64,000 nucleotides of DNA from Crossiella sp. S99.2 (GTDB lineage: Bacteria > Actinomycetota > Actinomycetes > Mycobacteriales > Pseudonocardiaceae), in assembly GCF_023094165.1 (NCBI RefSeq), contig NZ_JALMDK010000003.1, positions 372,001 to 436,000 on the forward strand. Reading direction: 5' to 3'. Numbering within the stretch: the stretch's first letter is position 1; every line of letters begins with the position of its first letter. Shown here one piece after another: positions 15,260 through 23,352 of the stretch. Below the pieces are notes generated by a model. It saw nothing but the letters and a program-made list of their open reading frames with translations, was not told the DNA's origin and made no database searches. Made by a program: the position numbers and the translations under genes.

Positions 15260-16423
15260 GTGCCTGTTGTGTTGTATCTGCTTGCCCTCGCTGTGTTCGC
15301 GCAGGGCACCTCGGAGTTCATGTTGTCCGGTCTGTTGCCGGACCTCGCCGCTGATCTGCATGTCACCATCCCGGCCGCTGGTGCGCTGACCTCGGCGTTT
15401 GCCGCCGGGATGATCGTGGGCGCGCCGTTGATGGCGATCCTGAGTCTGCGCTGGCCGCCCCGGCACGCGCTGCTGGCCTTCCTGTCGGTGTTCCTGGTGG
15501 TGCACGTGCTGGGGGCGCTGACCACGAGTTATCCGGTGCTGCTGGCCACCAGGGTGGTGGCGGCGCTGGCCAATGCCGGTTTCCTCGCGGTGGCCCTGGC
15601 GACCGCGACCGGTCTGGTGGCGGCCAACGCCAAGGGCCGGGCGACCGCGGTGCTGCTGGGCGGGGTGACCCTGGCCTGTGTGGCGGGGGTGCCCGCGGGG
15701 GCGTTGCTGGGTCAGGCATGGGGGTGGCGCTCGGCGTTCTGGGCGGTGGCCCTGGCTTCGGCGCCGGCGCTGGTGGCGATCCTGCGCTGGGTCCCGGCGG
15801 GCCGGGCCGGGAACGCGCCGGGGGTGCTCGGTGAGCTGCGTGCGTTGCGGCGGCCGCGACTGGGGCTGATGTTGGTGCTGGGCGCGCTGGTCAACGGCGC
15901 TACCTTCTGCACGTTCACCTATCTCGCGCCGACGGTCACCGAGGTCGCCGGGATCGATGCCGGCTGGGTGCCCGCGGTGCTGGCGCTGTTCGGGATCGGC
16001 TCCTTCCTGGGGGTGAGCCTGGGTGGGCGGATCGCGGATTCCCGGCCGCGGCTGGTGCTGGCCGGGGGCGGGGTGGCGCTGGTGTGTGGGTGGGTGCTGT
16101 TCGCGCTGACGGCGGGCGAGCCGGTGCTCGCGCTGGTCCTGGTGCTGGTGCAGGGGACGTTGTCCTTCGCGGTCGGCTCCACGTTGATCTCCCAGGCGCT
16201 CTACGCCGCCGCCGGTGCGCCGAGGCTGGCCGGGGCTGGTGCGACGGCCGCGTTCAACGTCGGCGCGGCGCTGGGTCCGTGGGCCGGCGGGCTGGCCATC
16301 GCGGCCGGGTACGGGTACCGGGCGCCGTTGTGGGTCAGTGCCGGGCTGGCCGGTGTGGCGCTGGTGGCTGGGTTCGCGGCTCAGCGGGTGCTGGCGGGCG
16401 AGCGGGCGGTCTCGGAGCGGTAG
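15260..16423 (+). CDS. MFS exporter, Cmx/CmlR chloramphenicol type
   Basis: A 387-residue, 12-helix MFS protein. The start GTG 15260 (MPVVLYLLALAVFAQGTSEF) matches the highly conserved N-terminus of actinobacterial chloramphenicol exporters, including GTSEFMLSGLLPD, AFAAGMIVGAPLMA, RVVAALANAGFLAVAL and LVNGATFCTFTYLAP. GGAG lies about 6-7 nt upstream. It would use the proton gradient to expel amphenicols or related compounds from the cytoplasm. A leader peptide and alternative hairpins precede it, fitting induction by a ribosome-targeting drug. Its 3' end overlaps the convergent flavin-reductase gene by 43 bp. Confidence 0.88.
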   Translation: MPVVLYLLALAVFAQGTSEFMLSGLLPDLAADLHVTIPAAGALTSAFAAGMIVGAPLMAILSLRWPPRHALLAFLSVFLVVHVLGALTTSYPVLLATRVVAALANAGFLAVALATATGLVAANAKGRATAVLLGGVTLACVAGVPAGALLGQAWGWRSAFWAVALASAPALVAILRWVPAGRAGNAPGVLGELRALRRPRLGLMLVLGALVNGATFCTFTYLAPTVTEVAGIDAGWVPAVLALFGIGSFLGVSLGGRIADSRPRLVLAGGGVALVCGWVLFALTAGEPVLALVLVLVQGTLSFAVGSTLISQALYAAAGAPRLAGAGATAAFNVGAALGPWAGGLAIAAGYGYRAPLWVSAGLAGVALVAGFAAQRVLAGERAVSER

Positions 16424-16992
16424 GAGTGGCCCAGGTGCTCGCCGAGGCCGAAGTAGTGGCGGAAGTTGTAGATCAGCGGCTGCCACCGGGCCGGGTCGAT
16501 GTGCTCGGTGCCGGGCACGACCAGTTCGGGGTCGGCGTGCACGGCGAGCACCTGGGTTTGCACGATCACGAAGTCCCCGTCGCCGCCGGGCCGCAGCTCG
16601 GTGGCGACGGCTTCGAGCTGGAGCGGGCATTCGGCCACCCGGGGCGGCCGGACCTTGAGCGCGGGCAGCTCGGTCAGTCCGGCGGCGGCGAACTTGGCCG
16701 GCTCGAAGCGGTGGCCGGGTTTGCCGGGCGGGACCGGGTCACGGCCGGTGAGCGGGGCGAGTCGTTCCACCGCCTGCCACAGGTCAGGTCCGGGCAGGTT
16801 GATCACCAGTTCGGGCCGCGCGCGCAGGTTCCGGGCGGTCTGCCCCTGCTCGCCCAGGCCGAGCACGATGGTGTGGCCCAGGGCCCAGGCCGAGGACATC
16901 GGGGCCAGGTTGGCGCTGCCGTCGGGGTTCTCCGTGCTCAGCAGGACGACCGGGGTGCCGAAGTAGAGGATCTTCGGGTGGATGGTGCGCAT
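16381..16992 (-). CDS. Flavin reductase family protein
   Basis: A 203-residue split-barrel flavin-binding protein of the DIM6/NTAB type. The N-terminal half shows the expected VVLLSTENPDGSANLAPMSS strand-turn and later TARNLRARPELVINLPG. These proteins bind FMN and either reduce it with NAD(P)H for a partner monooxygenase or carry it in their own reaction. ATG 16992 opens the domain directly. The coding end overlaps the convergent exporter gene by 43 bp, so transcripts from the two would be antisense to each other. Confidence 0.85.
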   Translation of the reverse strand: MRTIHPKILYFGTPVVLLSTENPDGSANLAPMSSAWALGHTIVLGLGEQGQTARNLRARPELVINLPGPDLWQAVERLAPLTGRDPVPPGKPGHRFEPAKFAAAGLTELPALKVRPPRVAECPLQLEAVATELRPGGDGDFVIVQTQVLAVHADPELVVPGTEHIDPARWQPLIYNFRHYFGLGEHLGHSYRSETARSPASTR

Positions 16993-17058
16993 GGCGGTGA
17001 CGCTAGGACCGGGACCCTTCGGCGCGGGCCGAAGCAACCGGCGGCCTAGAGTCGCGGG

Positions 17059-17901
17059 GTGATGTTGCGAGCCGATTGCGCCAACTGTTTCGGACTGTGC
17101 TGTGTTGTGCCCGCCTATGCAGCCTCGGCTGATTTCGCCATCACCAAACCCGCCGGCACGCCCTGCCCGAACCTGCTCGCCGACTTCCGCTGCGGCATCC
17201 ACACCCAGCTTCGTGACCGCGGTTTCCCCGGCTGCACCGTCTACGACTGCTTCGGCGCCGGCCAGCAGGTCGCCCAGCACACCTACGGCGGCCAGGACTG
17301 GCGCTCCTCCCCCGAACACGCCCAGGAGATGTTCGCGGTCTTCCCCATCGTGCGGGAACTGCACGAACTGCTCTGGCATCTCACCGAGGCCCAGCGCCAC
17401 CCCGCCGCGCTGTCCCTGCACACCGAACTCGACGAGCTGCGCGTTGAGCTGGCGCGGCTGGCCGGGCTGCCCCCGGCCGAGTTGCTCGCGTTGGATGTGG
17501 CTTCGCGGTGGCAGCGGGCGGATCCACTGCTGTCCCGGGTCAGCGAACTGGTCCGGGCCGAGGCGCCGGGCCCGGAGCGGCGCGGGGCCGATCTCATCGG
17601 CGCGGACCTGCGCCGCAAACGGCTGCGCGGGGCGAACCTGCGTGGCGCTTATCTGATCGGGGCCAACCTGCGCGAGGTCGACCTGGGTCTGGCCGATCTG
17701 ATCGGGGCTGACCTGCGCGGCGCCGACCTACGGGGCGCGGACTTGTCCGAGGCGTTGTTCCTGACCCAGTTCCAGGTCAACGCCGCCCAGGGCGACACCG
17801 CGACCCGGCTGCCCGCCGGGCTGGACCGGCCCACCCACTGGAGCACCACTGCCCCTACGGCGCGACCTGGCCGGGCGGCGGGGACCCGGCGACGGCGCTG
17901 A
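17059..17901 (+). CDS. CxxC-cluster protein with pentapeptide repeats
   Basis: A 280-residue protein with two parts. Residues 7-64 contain eight cysteines, starting with C7-x2-C10-x3-C14-C15, close to the CxxCxxCC motif of YkgJ-type metal-binding proteins, then C36, C45, C59 and C64. Residues about 175-232 are pentapeptide repeats (A-D-L-R-G, A-N-L-R-G and variants), which fold as a right-handed square beta helix. A helical linker joins them. The tail is basic and low complexity. Some pentapeptide proteins mimic DNA and protect gyrase, but nothing here proves that. Start is GTG 17059. Confidence 0.8.
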   Translation: MMLRADCANCFGLCCVVPAYAASADFAITKPAGTPCPNLLADFRCGIHTQLRDRGFPGCTVYDCFGAGQQVAQHTYGGQDWRSSPEHAQEMFAVFPIVRELHELLWHLTEAQRHPAALSLHTELDELRVELARLAGLPPAELLALDVASRWQRADPLLSRVSELVRAEAPGPERRGADLIGADLRRKRLRGANLRGAYLIGANLREVDLGLADLIGADLRGADLRGADLSEALFLTQFQVNAAQGDTATRLPAGLDRPTHWSTTAPTARPGRAAGTRRRR

Positions 17902-17903
17902 GG

Positions 17904-18533
17904 TCAGCCCGGCCAGCTCCAGCGGATGCCGAACTCCCCCGGCCCGTAGCCCAGTGCCAGCGCGTGCACCCGCCCGTGCCGGTCCGGCTCGAGTTTGCGG
18001 CAGGCGGCGGGGCCGCCGTCGGCGTCCCGGCGGTGTTCCTGGCAGTCGGCGGGCAGGACCGCGGGGTCGAAGTGCACCTCCAAGACGTACTCGCGGGTCG
18101 GCAGCCGCAGGCCCCGGGTGTAGCTGTCCTCGGTCGCGGTCAACGCCGGCGCGCGGTGGTAGCGGAACTCGTGCTCCATGATCAAGGTGTCGCCGCGGGC
18201 CAGTGGCACGTCGAAGAGCAGCTCGGCGACCAGGATGCCCGCGTCGAGGTCGGTGACCTGCTTGCCCACCGCGCACCCACGCACCGGAAGCAGTTCGGGC
18301 AGCTGGTCGCGCTCGGTGTCGACGAAGTAGGCGACCACCCAGCGGTCCGCGCCCTGCCGGTCGGCGCGCAGGATCTGGCGGACCCGCAGCGAACGTTTGC
18401 GCCGGTCCGCGCCGATCACGCACACATCGTGCTGGCTGATCCGGGTCAGCGCGGCATCCGAACTGGTGTCGACCTGCGCCAGCAACGCCTGGGTGGCCGC
18501 GCTCAGCCGCACCGGCGCGCCGATGGGCTGCAT
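17904..18533 (-). CDS. Hypothetical protein, probably 5'-truncated
   Basis: A 209-residue soluble protein with good coding character: conserved-looking stretches include QDVCVIGADRRKRSLRV-like text (SQHDVCVIGADRRKR), WVVAYFVDTERDQLPE and LIMEHEFRYH. I do not recognise the family; the layout resembles C-terminal sensing domains that follow an XRE-type helix-turn-helix in actinomycete regulators. No such DNA-binding domain precedes it, no ribosome binding site lies before ATG 18533, and about 85 bp upstream begins a protease fragment on the other strand. It may be an intact short gene or a truncated regulator. Confidence 0.5.
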   Translation of the reverse strand: MQPIGAPVRLSAATQALLAQVDTSSDAALTRISQHDVCVIGADRRKRSLRVRQILRADRQGADRWVVAYFVDTERDQLPELLPVRGCAVGKQVTDLDAGILVAELLFDVPLARGDTLIMEHEFRYHRAPALTATEDSYTRGLRLPTREYVLEVHFDPAVLPADCQEHRRDADGGPAACRKLEPDRHGRVHALALGYGPGEFGIRWSWPG

Positions 18534-18617
18534 GTGCGAGCGCCGGACCTTGCTGCCCCGCGGTTTCGGCGGCCCCAGCAACGCGCGCAACCCACCCGAG
18601 GGCACACCGAGCACGGC

Positions 18618-18974
18618 AACCCGATCGACGCCTGCAAGCAGTCCCCGGCCCGCCTGCCCGAGGCGATCACCGTCTCGGCCACCAGCCGGACCGATGTGAA
18701 GGGCGACTTCGCCAACCACGGCGCCTGCGTGGACCTGTTCGCACCGGGCGTCGGCATCGTCTCGGCGTTCAAGACCAGCGACACGGCCAGCACGAGTTAT
18801 GACGGCACCTCGCAGGCCGCCCCGCACGTGGCGGGCGCGGTCGCGCGGTACCTCTCGGCCCACCCGTCGGCAACCCCGGCGCAGGTCCAGGCCGCACTGA
18901 TCTCCGGCTCCACCACGGGTGTGGTGCGCAACGGCGGACCCGACTCTCCGAACCGGTTGCTGCACCTGCCCTGA
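18618..18974 (+). pseudogene. Subtilase (S8) C-terminal fragment
   Basis: About 118 codons with clear S8 subtilisin similarity: DACKQSPARLPEAITVSATS, then FANHGACVDLFAPG, and the catalytic serine motif GTSQAAPHVAGAVARYLSAHP, ending at TGA 18974. The signal peptide, propeptide and the catalytic Asp and His regions are missing; similarity stops abruptly near 18618, where the opposite strand carries another 5'-deficient gene. This is the 3' remnant of a secreted protease gene after a rearrangement. Confidence 0.85.
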
Positions 18975-18992
18975 TCGGGCGGGGAGCCGGAG

Positions 18993-19035
18993 CGTGTGCC
19001 TCCCACACCACTGGGACCGGGGTGGGAGGCACACG
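18993..19035. terminator. Bidirectional hairpin terminator
   Basis: A perfect 14-bp stem (18993-19006 with 19022-19035) lies between the protease remnant and the convergent SDR gene, 6 bp from the SDR stop. It probably ends the minus-strand amine-catabolic operon. Confidence 0.75.
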
Positions 19036-19041
19036 TCAGGG

Positions 19042-19806
19042 CTACAGCGGGGTGACGTAGGCGCCGGTGAGGCCGCCGTCGACGAGGAACTGGGAGGCGG
19101 TGATGAAGCTGGAGTCGTCGCTGGCCAGGAAGGTCACCGCGGCGGCGATCTCGGCGGGCTCGGCGAAGCGGCCCATCGGGATGTGCACCAGGCGGCGGGC
19201 GGCGCGTTCGGGGTCCTTGGCGAAGAGTTCCTGCAACAGCGGGGTGTTCACCGGGCCGGGGCACAGGGCGTTGACCCGGATGCCCTCGCGGGCGAACTGC
19301 ACACCCAGTTCCCTGGACATCGCCAGCACGCCGCCCTTGGAGGCGGTGTAGGAGATCTGGCTGGTGGCCGCGCCCATCACCGCCACGAAGGAGGCGGTGT
19401 TGATGATGGAGCCCTTGCCCGCGCGCTGCATGTAGGGCAGCACGTGCTTGCAGCACAGGTACACCGAGGTCAGGTTGACCTCCTGCACCTTGCGCCAGGC
19501 ATCCAGGCCGGTGGTCAGGATCGAGTCGTCCTCCGGCGGGGAGATGCCGGCGTTGTTGAAGGCGATGTCGATGCGCCCGTACTTCTCGAACACCGTGGCA
19601 TAGAGCGCCTCGACGTCGGTGGCGCTGGTGACATCGGCCCGCACGAACAGGCCGCTGACCTCGTCGGCGACCTGCTTGCCGGTGGCCTCGTCGATGTCGA
19701 CGACCACCACCGTGGCGCCCTCCTCCGCGAAGCGGCGGGTGGTGGCCAGGCCGATGCCGCTGGCCGCGCCGGTGATGACCGCGACGCGGTCGGTGAGCCG
19801 TCCCAT
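19042..19806 (-). CDS. SDR oxidoreductase of the amine-catabolic operon
   Basis: A 254-residue classical SDR: TGAASGIG at residues 12-19, DID after beta2 (an acidic residue favouring NAD), NNAG, catalytic S in NTASF, Y-T-A-S-K, and the C-terminal FLVDGGLTGAY. Its ATG overlaps the TGA of the aldehyde dehydrogenase gene (TGATG), so translation is coupled. In this setting it may oxidise the alcohol group of a gamma-glutamyl-protected amino alcohol to the aldehyde that the next enzyme uses. That step is inferred from order and from the gamma-glutamylethanolamide route described in Streptomyces. Confidence 0.85.
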   Translation of the reverse strand: MGRLTDRVAVITGAASGIGLATTRRFAEEGATVVVVDIDEATGKQVADEVSGLFVRADVTSATDVEALYATVFEKYGRIDIAFNNAGISPPEDDSILTTGLDAWRKVQEVNLTSVYLCCKHVLPYMQRAGKGSIINTASFVAVMGAATSQISYTASKGGVLAMSRELGVQFAREGIRVNALCPGPVNTPLLQELFAKDPERAARRLVHIPMGRFAEPAEIAAAVTFLASDDSSFITASQFLVDGGLTGAYVTPL

Positions 19807-21173
19807 CAGTTCTCCTCAGTGCTGACGAACACGTTCTTGACCTCGGTGAACCCGTCCAGGGCGTCCGGGCCCAGCTCACGGCCGAGTCCGGACTGCTTGA
19901 ACCCGCCGAACGGCGTCCAGTAGCGCACCGAGGAGTGCGAGTTGACCGAGAGGTTCCCGGCCTCCACCCCGCGGGCCACCCGCAGCGCGCGGCCGGCATC
20001 GCGGGTCCAGATCGAGCCGGACAGGCCGTACTCGGTGTCGTTGGCCAGCCGCAGCGCGTCGGCCTCGTCGGTGAAGGGCAGCACCGAGACCACCGGCCCG
20101 AAGATCTCCTCCCGCCAGGCCCGGTCCCGCTCGTCCCGGGGCAGCAGCACGGTGGCCGGATACCAGAACCCGTCGCCTGCGGGGGCCTGGCCGCGGTAGG
20201 CCACGGTGGTCTCATCCACGTAGGAGGCGACCCGGTCGCGGTGCGCGGCGGTGATCAGCGGGCCCATCTCGGTGGCCGCGTCGGCCGGATCGCCGACCAC
20301 CACGCCCTTGACCGCGGGCTCCAGGAGTTCCAGGAACCGGTCGTAGACCTCGCGCTGGACCAGGATCCGGGAGCGGGCGCAGCAGTCCTGGCCCGCGTTG
20401 TCGAACACCCCGTACGGGGCGGTGGCCGCGGCCTTGTCCAGGTCGGCGTCGGCGAAGACGATGTTGGCGCTCTTCCCGCCGAGTTCCAGGGTCAGGCGTT
20501 TCACCTGGTCCGCGCAGCCGGCCATGATCTGTTTGCCGACCGCGGTGGACCCGGTGAAGACCACCTTGCGCACACTGGGGTGGGTGACGAACCGCTGGCC
20601 GACCACCCGGCCGGCGCCGGGCAGCACCTGGAAGACGTCCTCGGGGATCCCGGCCTGGTGGGCCAGTTCGGCCAGCCGGACCGCGGTGAGCGGGGTCAGC
20701 TCAGCGGGCTTGAGCACCACGGTGTTCCCGGCCGCGAGTGCGGGGGCGAAGCCCCAGGCGGCGATCGGCATCGGGAAGTTCCACGGCACGATCACCCCGA
20801 TCACGCCCAGGGGTTCGTGGAAGGTGACGTTGAGGCCGCCCGCCACCGGGATCTGGCGGCCGAAGTGCCGTTCGGGGGCGCCGGCGTAGTAGCGGATCAC
20901 GTCCCTGGCGTTGCCCGCCTCCCAGCGGGCGTTGCCGATGGTGTGCCCGGCGTTGCGGACCTCCAGCGCGGCCAGGTGCTCCAGGTCGGCGTCCACGGCT
21001 TCGGCGAAGCGGTGCAGTAGCCGGGCCCGGTCGCCGGGGCTGACCGCGCGCCAGGCCGGGAATGCCTTGGCCGCGCGCTCGATCGCGGCGTCGGTGGCGG
21101 CCGCATCGGCCAGCGCGACGGTGTCGAAGACCGCGCCGGTGGCCGGGTTGATCAGGTCGTGGGTGGCGCTCAC
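19806..21173 (-). CDS. NAD(P)-dependent aldehyde dehydrogenase
   Basis: A 455-residue aldehyde dehydrogenase. Seen: VPWNFPMPIAAWGFAPAL, the cofactor-binding VVLKPAELTPL, FTGSTAVGKQI, the general base in LELGGKSANIVF, the catalytic cysteine segment NAGQDCCARSR, and EEIFGPVVSVLPF. It resembles the enzymes that oxidise gamma-glutamyl-aminoaldehydes (PuuC role). GTG 21173 overlaps the preceding stop by 4 nt (GTGA). Inferred role: oxidation of a gamma-glutamylated aldehyde to the acid before hydrolysis. Confidence 0.92.
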   Translation of the reverse strand: MSATHDLINPATGAVFDTVALADAAATDAAIERAAKAFPAWRAVSPGDRARLLHRFAEAVDADLEHLAALEVRNAGHTIGNARWEAGNARDVIRYYAGAPERHFGRQIPVAGGLNVTFHEPLGVIGVIVPWNFPMPIAAWGFAPALAAGNTVVLKPAELTPLTAVRLAELAHQAGIPEDVFQVLPGAGRVVGQRFVTHPSVRKVVFTGSTAVGKQIMAGCADQVKRLTLELGGKSANIVFADADLDKAAATAPYGVFDNAGQDCCARSRILVQREVYDRFLELLEPAVKGVVVGDPADAATEMGPLITAAHRDRVASYVDETTVAYRGQAPAGDGFWYPATVLLPRDERDRAWREEIFGPVVSVLPFTDEADALRLANDTEYGLSGSIWTRDAGRALRVARGVEAGNLSVNSHSSVRYWTPFGGFKQSGLGRELGPDALDGFTEVKNVFVSTEEN

Positions 21174-21904
21174 GCGGTCGCTCCTCGGGCTGCGGTCACC
21201 AGCGCGGCGAACAGCGGCGCGCTGGGGTGTGCGGGGTCGGTGGTGTCCTCCTCGGGATGCCATTGCACCCCGAGCGCGAACGGGTGGCTGGGTTGGCGGA
21301 CGGCCTCGATGGTGCCGTCGGCGGCGTGCCCGACCGCCTCCAGGCCCGGGGCGAGCCGGTCGATGGCCTGGTGGTGGTAGCAGGAGACCTCGATCTTCTC
21401 CCCGAGCAGGGTGGCCGGCGGGCAGCCCGGTTCCAGGCGCACCGTGGTGCGGCCGAAGCGGCCGGGCGCTGGCTGGTGGTCGCGGTGCCCGAGCACCTCG
21501 GGCAGGTGCTGGTGCAGGGTGCCGCCGAGGCCGACGTTGAGCAGTTGCGCGCCCCGGCAGATCGCCAGCAGCGGGGTGCGCCGGTCCAGGGCGTGGTAGA
21601 GCAGCGCGAGTTCGCCGCTGTCCCGGTCCGGGCGGATGCCGGTGCTGTGCTCGTGCGGTGGTGCCTGGTAGCGCTGGGGGTCGATATCGGCGCCGCCGGC
21701 CAGGATCAGCCCGTCCAGCCGGGGCAGCACCCGGGCGGCGCTGGCACCCGGTGGCAACAGCACCGGGATGCCGCCCGCGGCGCTGACCGCGTCGAGATAG
21801 GTGGCGGGCAGCAGGGCGGCCGGGCGTTCCCACACGCCCCAGGCCGCGCTCTCCCGGTAGCAGCTGATCCCGATGACGGGCGCGTCAGAGGCGTTCGAAG
21901 CCAC
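21170..21904 (-). CDS. Gamma-glutamyl-amine hydrolase, class I GATase (PuuD-like)
   Basis: A 244-residue peptidase C26/class I glutamine amidotransferase-like hydrolase. The N-terminus PVIGISCYRE is family typical. Catalytic residues are visible: nucleophile C in LLAICRGAQLLNV, and H and E in GVQWHPEED. PuuD-type enzymes remove glutamate from gamma-glutamyl-GABA and similar products. Start GTG 21904 overlaps the 3' end of the synthetase gene by 20 bp and its own stop overlaps the dehydrogenase start by 4 nt. It is the likely last chemical step of the pathway. Confidence 0.9.
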   Translation of the reverse strand: MASNASDAPVIGISCYRESAAWGVWERPAALLPATYLDAVSAAGGIPVLLPPGASAARVLPRLDGLILAGGADIDPQRYQAPPHEHSTGIRPDRDSGELALLYHALDRRTPLLAICRGAQLLNVGLGGTLHQHLPEVLGHRDHQPAPGRFGRTTVRLEPGCPPATLLGEKIEVSCYHHQAIDRLAPGLEAVGHAADGTIEAVRQPSHPFALGVQWHPEEDTTDPAHPSAPLFAALVTAARGATA

Positions 21905-23258
21905 GGAACAGCTCCCAGTCGGTGACGGCGGCCTGGTAGGCGGCGATCTCGATGCGCGCGGCGTTGAGGTAGTGCGCCACCACGTCCTCACCGAAGGCCG
22001 CGCGGGCCAGCTCGCTGCCCGCGAAGGCTTCCACCGCCTCGGGCAGGGTCGAGGGCACGTGCTCGGCCTCGCTGGCGTAGGCGTTGCCGGTGAGCGCCTC
22101 GCCCAGCGGGAGTGCGTTGTCAATGCCGTCCAGCCCGGCCGCGATCAGCGCGGCGGTGGCCAGGTACGGGTTGACGTCGCCGCCGGGCACCCGGTTCTCC
22201 ACCCGCAGGCTGGCCCCGCCGTGCCCGACCAGGCGCAGGGCGCAGGTGCGGTTGTCCGGGCCCCAGGCCACCGCGGTGGGGGCGAAGCTGCCGGGCACGA
22301 ACCGCTTGTAGGAGTTGATGTTCGGCGCGAAGAGCAGGGTCAGCTCACGCAGGTGGGCCAGCTGCCCGGCCAGGAAGTGCTCAGCCAGCGCGGACATGCC
22401 GTGCCGGCGATCGCCGGCGAAGACCAGGCTGCCGTCGGCGCCGCGCAGGCTGATGTGGATGTGGCAGGAGTTGCCCTCGCGCTGGTTGTACTTGGCCATG
22501 AAGGTCAGGCTCTTGCCCTCCTGGGCGGCGATCTCCTTCGCGGCGGTCTTGTAGATGCTGTGGTTGTCGCAGCTGGTCAGCGCCTCGGCGTAGCGGAAGG
22601 CGATCTCGTGCTGGCCGGGGTTGCACTCGCCCTTGGCCGATTCCACCCGCAGTCCGGCCGCGGTCATCTCGTTGCGGATGCGGCGCAGCAGCGGCTCGAT
22701 CCGGGAGGTGCCCAGCAGCGAGTAGTCCACGTTGTACTGGTTGCTCGGGGTCATGTTGCGGTAGCCGGTGTTCCAGGCCTGCTCGAAGCTGTCGTCGAAG
22801 ACGATGAACTCCAGCTCGGTGCCGACCTGGGCGACCAGGCCCCGTTCGGCGAGCCGGTCCAGCTGGCGGCGCAGGATCTGCCGCGGCGAGGCGGTGACCG
22901 GGGAGCCGTCGGCCCAGACCACGTCGGCCAGCACCAGCGCGGTGGCCGGGTGCCAGGTGGCCAGGCGCAGCGTGTCCAGGTCCGGGCGCAGGGTGAAGTC
23001 GCCGTAGCCGGTTTCCCAGGAGGACATCCGGTACCCGCCGACGGTGTTCATGTCCACATCGACGGCGAGCAGGTAGTTGCAGGCCTCGGCGGCGTGCGGG
23101 ACGACGTCGTCGAGGAAGTGCCGGGCGGCGATCCGCTTGCCCTGCAACCGGCCCTGCATGTCGGTCATGGCCAGCAGCACGGTGTCGATCTCACCCAGGT
23201 CGACCAGCTCGCGCAGGCGGGCCAGCGAGAGCGGGGCTGTGGTTCCCGACTGCGACAC
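21885..23258 (-). CDS. Glutamine synthetase-like gamma-glutamylamine ligase
   Basis: A 457-residue GSI-fold protein. Metal- and ATP-site signatures are present: GTELEFIVF (first metal Glu), ESAKGECNPGQHEIAF, NSCHIHISL, FAPNINSYKRF and RLVGHGGASLRVENRVPGGD. Loss of the canonical GS adenylylation loop and its place next to a GATase, an aldehyde dehydrogenase and an amine permease argue for a gamma-glutamylpolyamine or gamma-glutamylethanolamide synthetase (GlnA3/GlnA4/PuuA type), not nitrogen-assimilating GlnA. GGAGG precedes GTG 23258 by 6 nt. An operator-like dyad lies 13-34 bp upstream of the start. Confidence 0.88.
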   Translation of the reverse strand: MSQSGTTAPLSLARLRELVDLGEIDTVLLAMTDMQGRLQGKRIAARHFLDDVVPHAAEACNYLLAVDVDMNTVGGYRMSSWETGYGDFTLRPDLDTLRLATWHPATALVLADVVWADGSPVTASPRQILRRQLDRLAERGLVAQVGTELEFIVFDDSFEQAWNTGYRNMTPSNQYNVDYSLLGTSRIEPLLRRIRNEMTAAGLRVESAKGECNPGQHEIAFRYAEALTSCDNHSIYKTAAKEIAAQEGKSLTFMAKYNQREGNSCHIHISLRGADGSLVFAGDRRHGMSALAEHFLAGQLAHLRELTLLFAPNINSYKRFVPGSFAPTAVAWGPDNRTCALRLVGHGGASLRVENRVPGGDVNPYLATAALIAAGLDGIDNALPLGEALTGNAYASEAEHVPSTLPEAVEAFAGSELARAAFGEDVVAHYLNAARIEIAAYQAAVTDWELFRGFERL

Positions 23259-23270
23259 GACCGCCTCCGT

Positions 23271-23292
23271 AATGGTCTGCGATTGGACCTTT
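23271..23292 (-). promoter_or_regulatory. Operator copy 1 (GGTC-N8-GACC)
   Basis: GGTC at 23274-23277 and GACC at 23286-23289 are spaced by 8 nt, 16 bp before the ligase start. In the opposite orientation the site before the permease matches this one at about 16 of 22 positions. It is a likely target of the FadR-type regulator encoded between them. Confidence 0.6.
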
Positions 23293-23352
23293 GCAGGATG
23301 GTGGGTGACCGGCGCCACTGTCAAGCGCGCAGGTCAGCCGGCTCGGACCGGG

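Noticed and set aside
17964-18617. Upstream extension of the subtilase frame to a 336-residue protein
   Set aside because: The first two thirds are antisense to the minus-strand hypothetical gene and lack subtilase motifs; only the 3' part is real.
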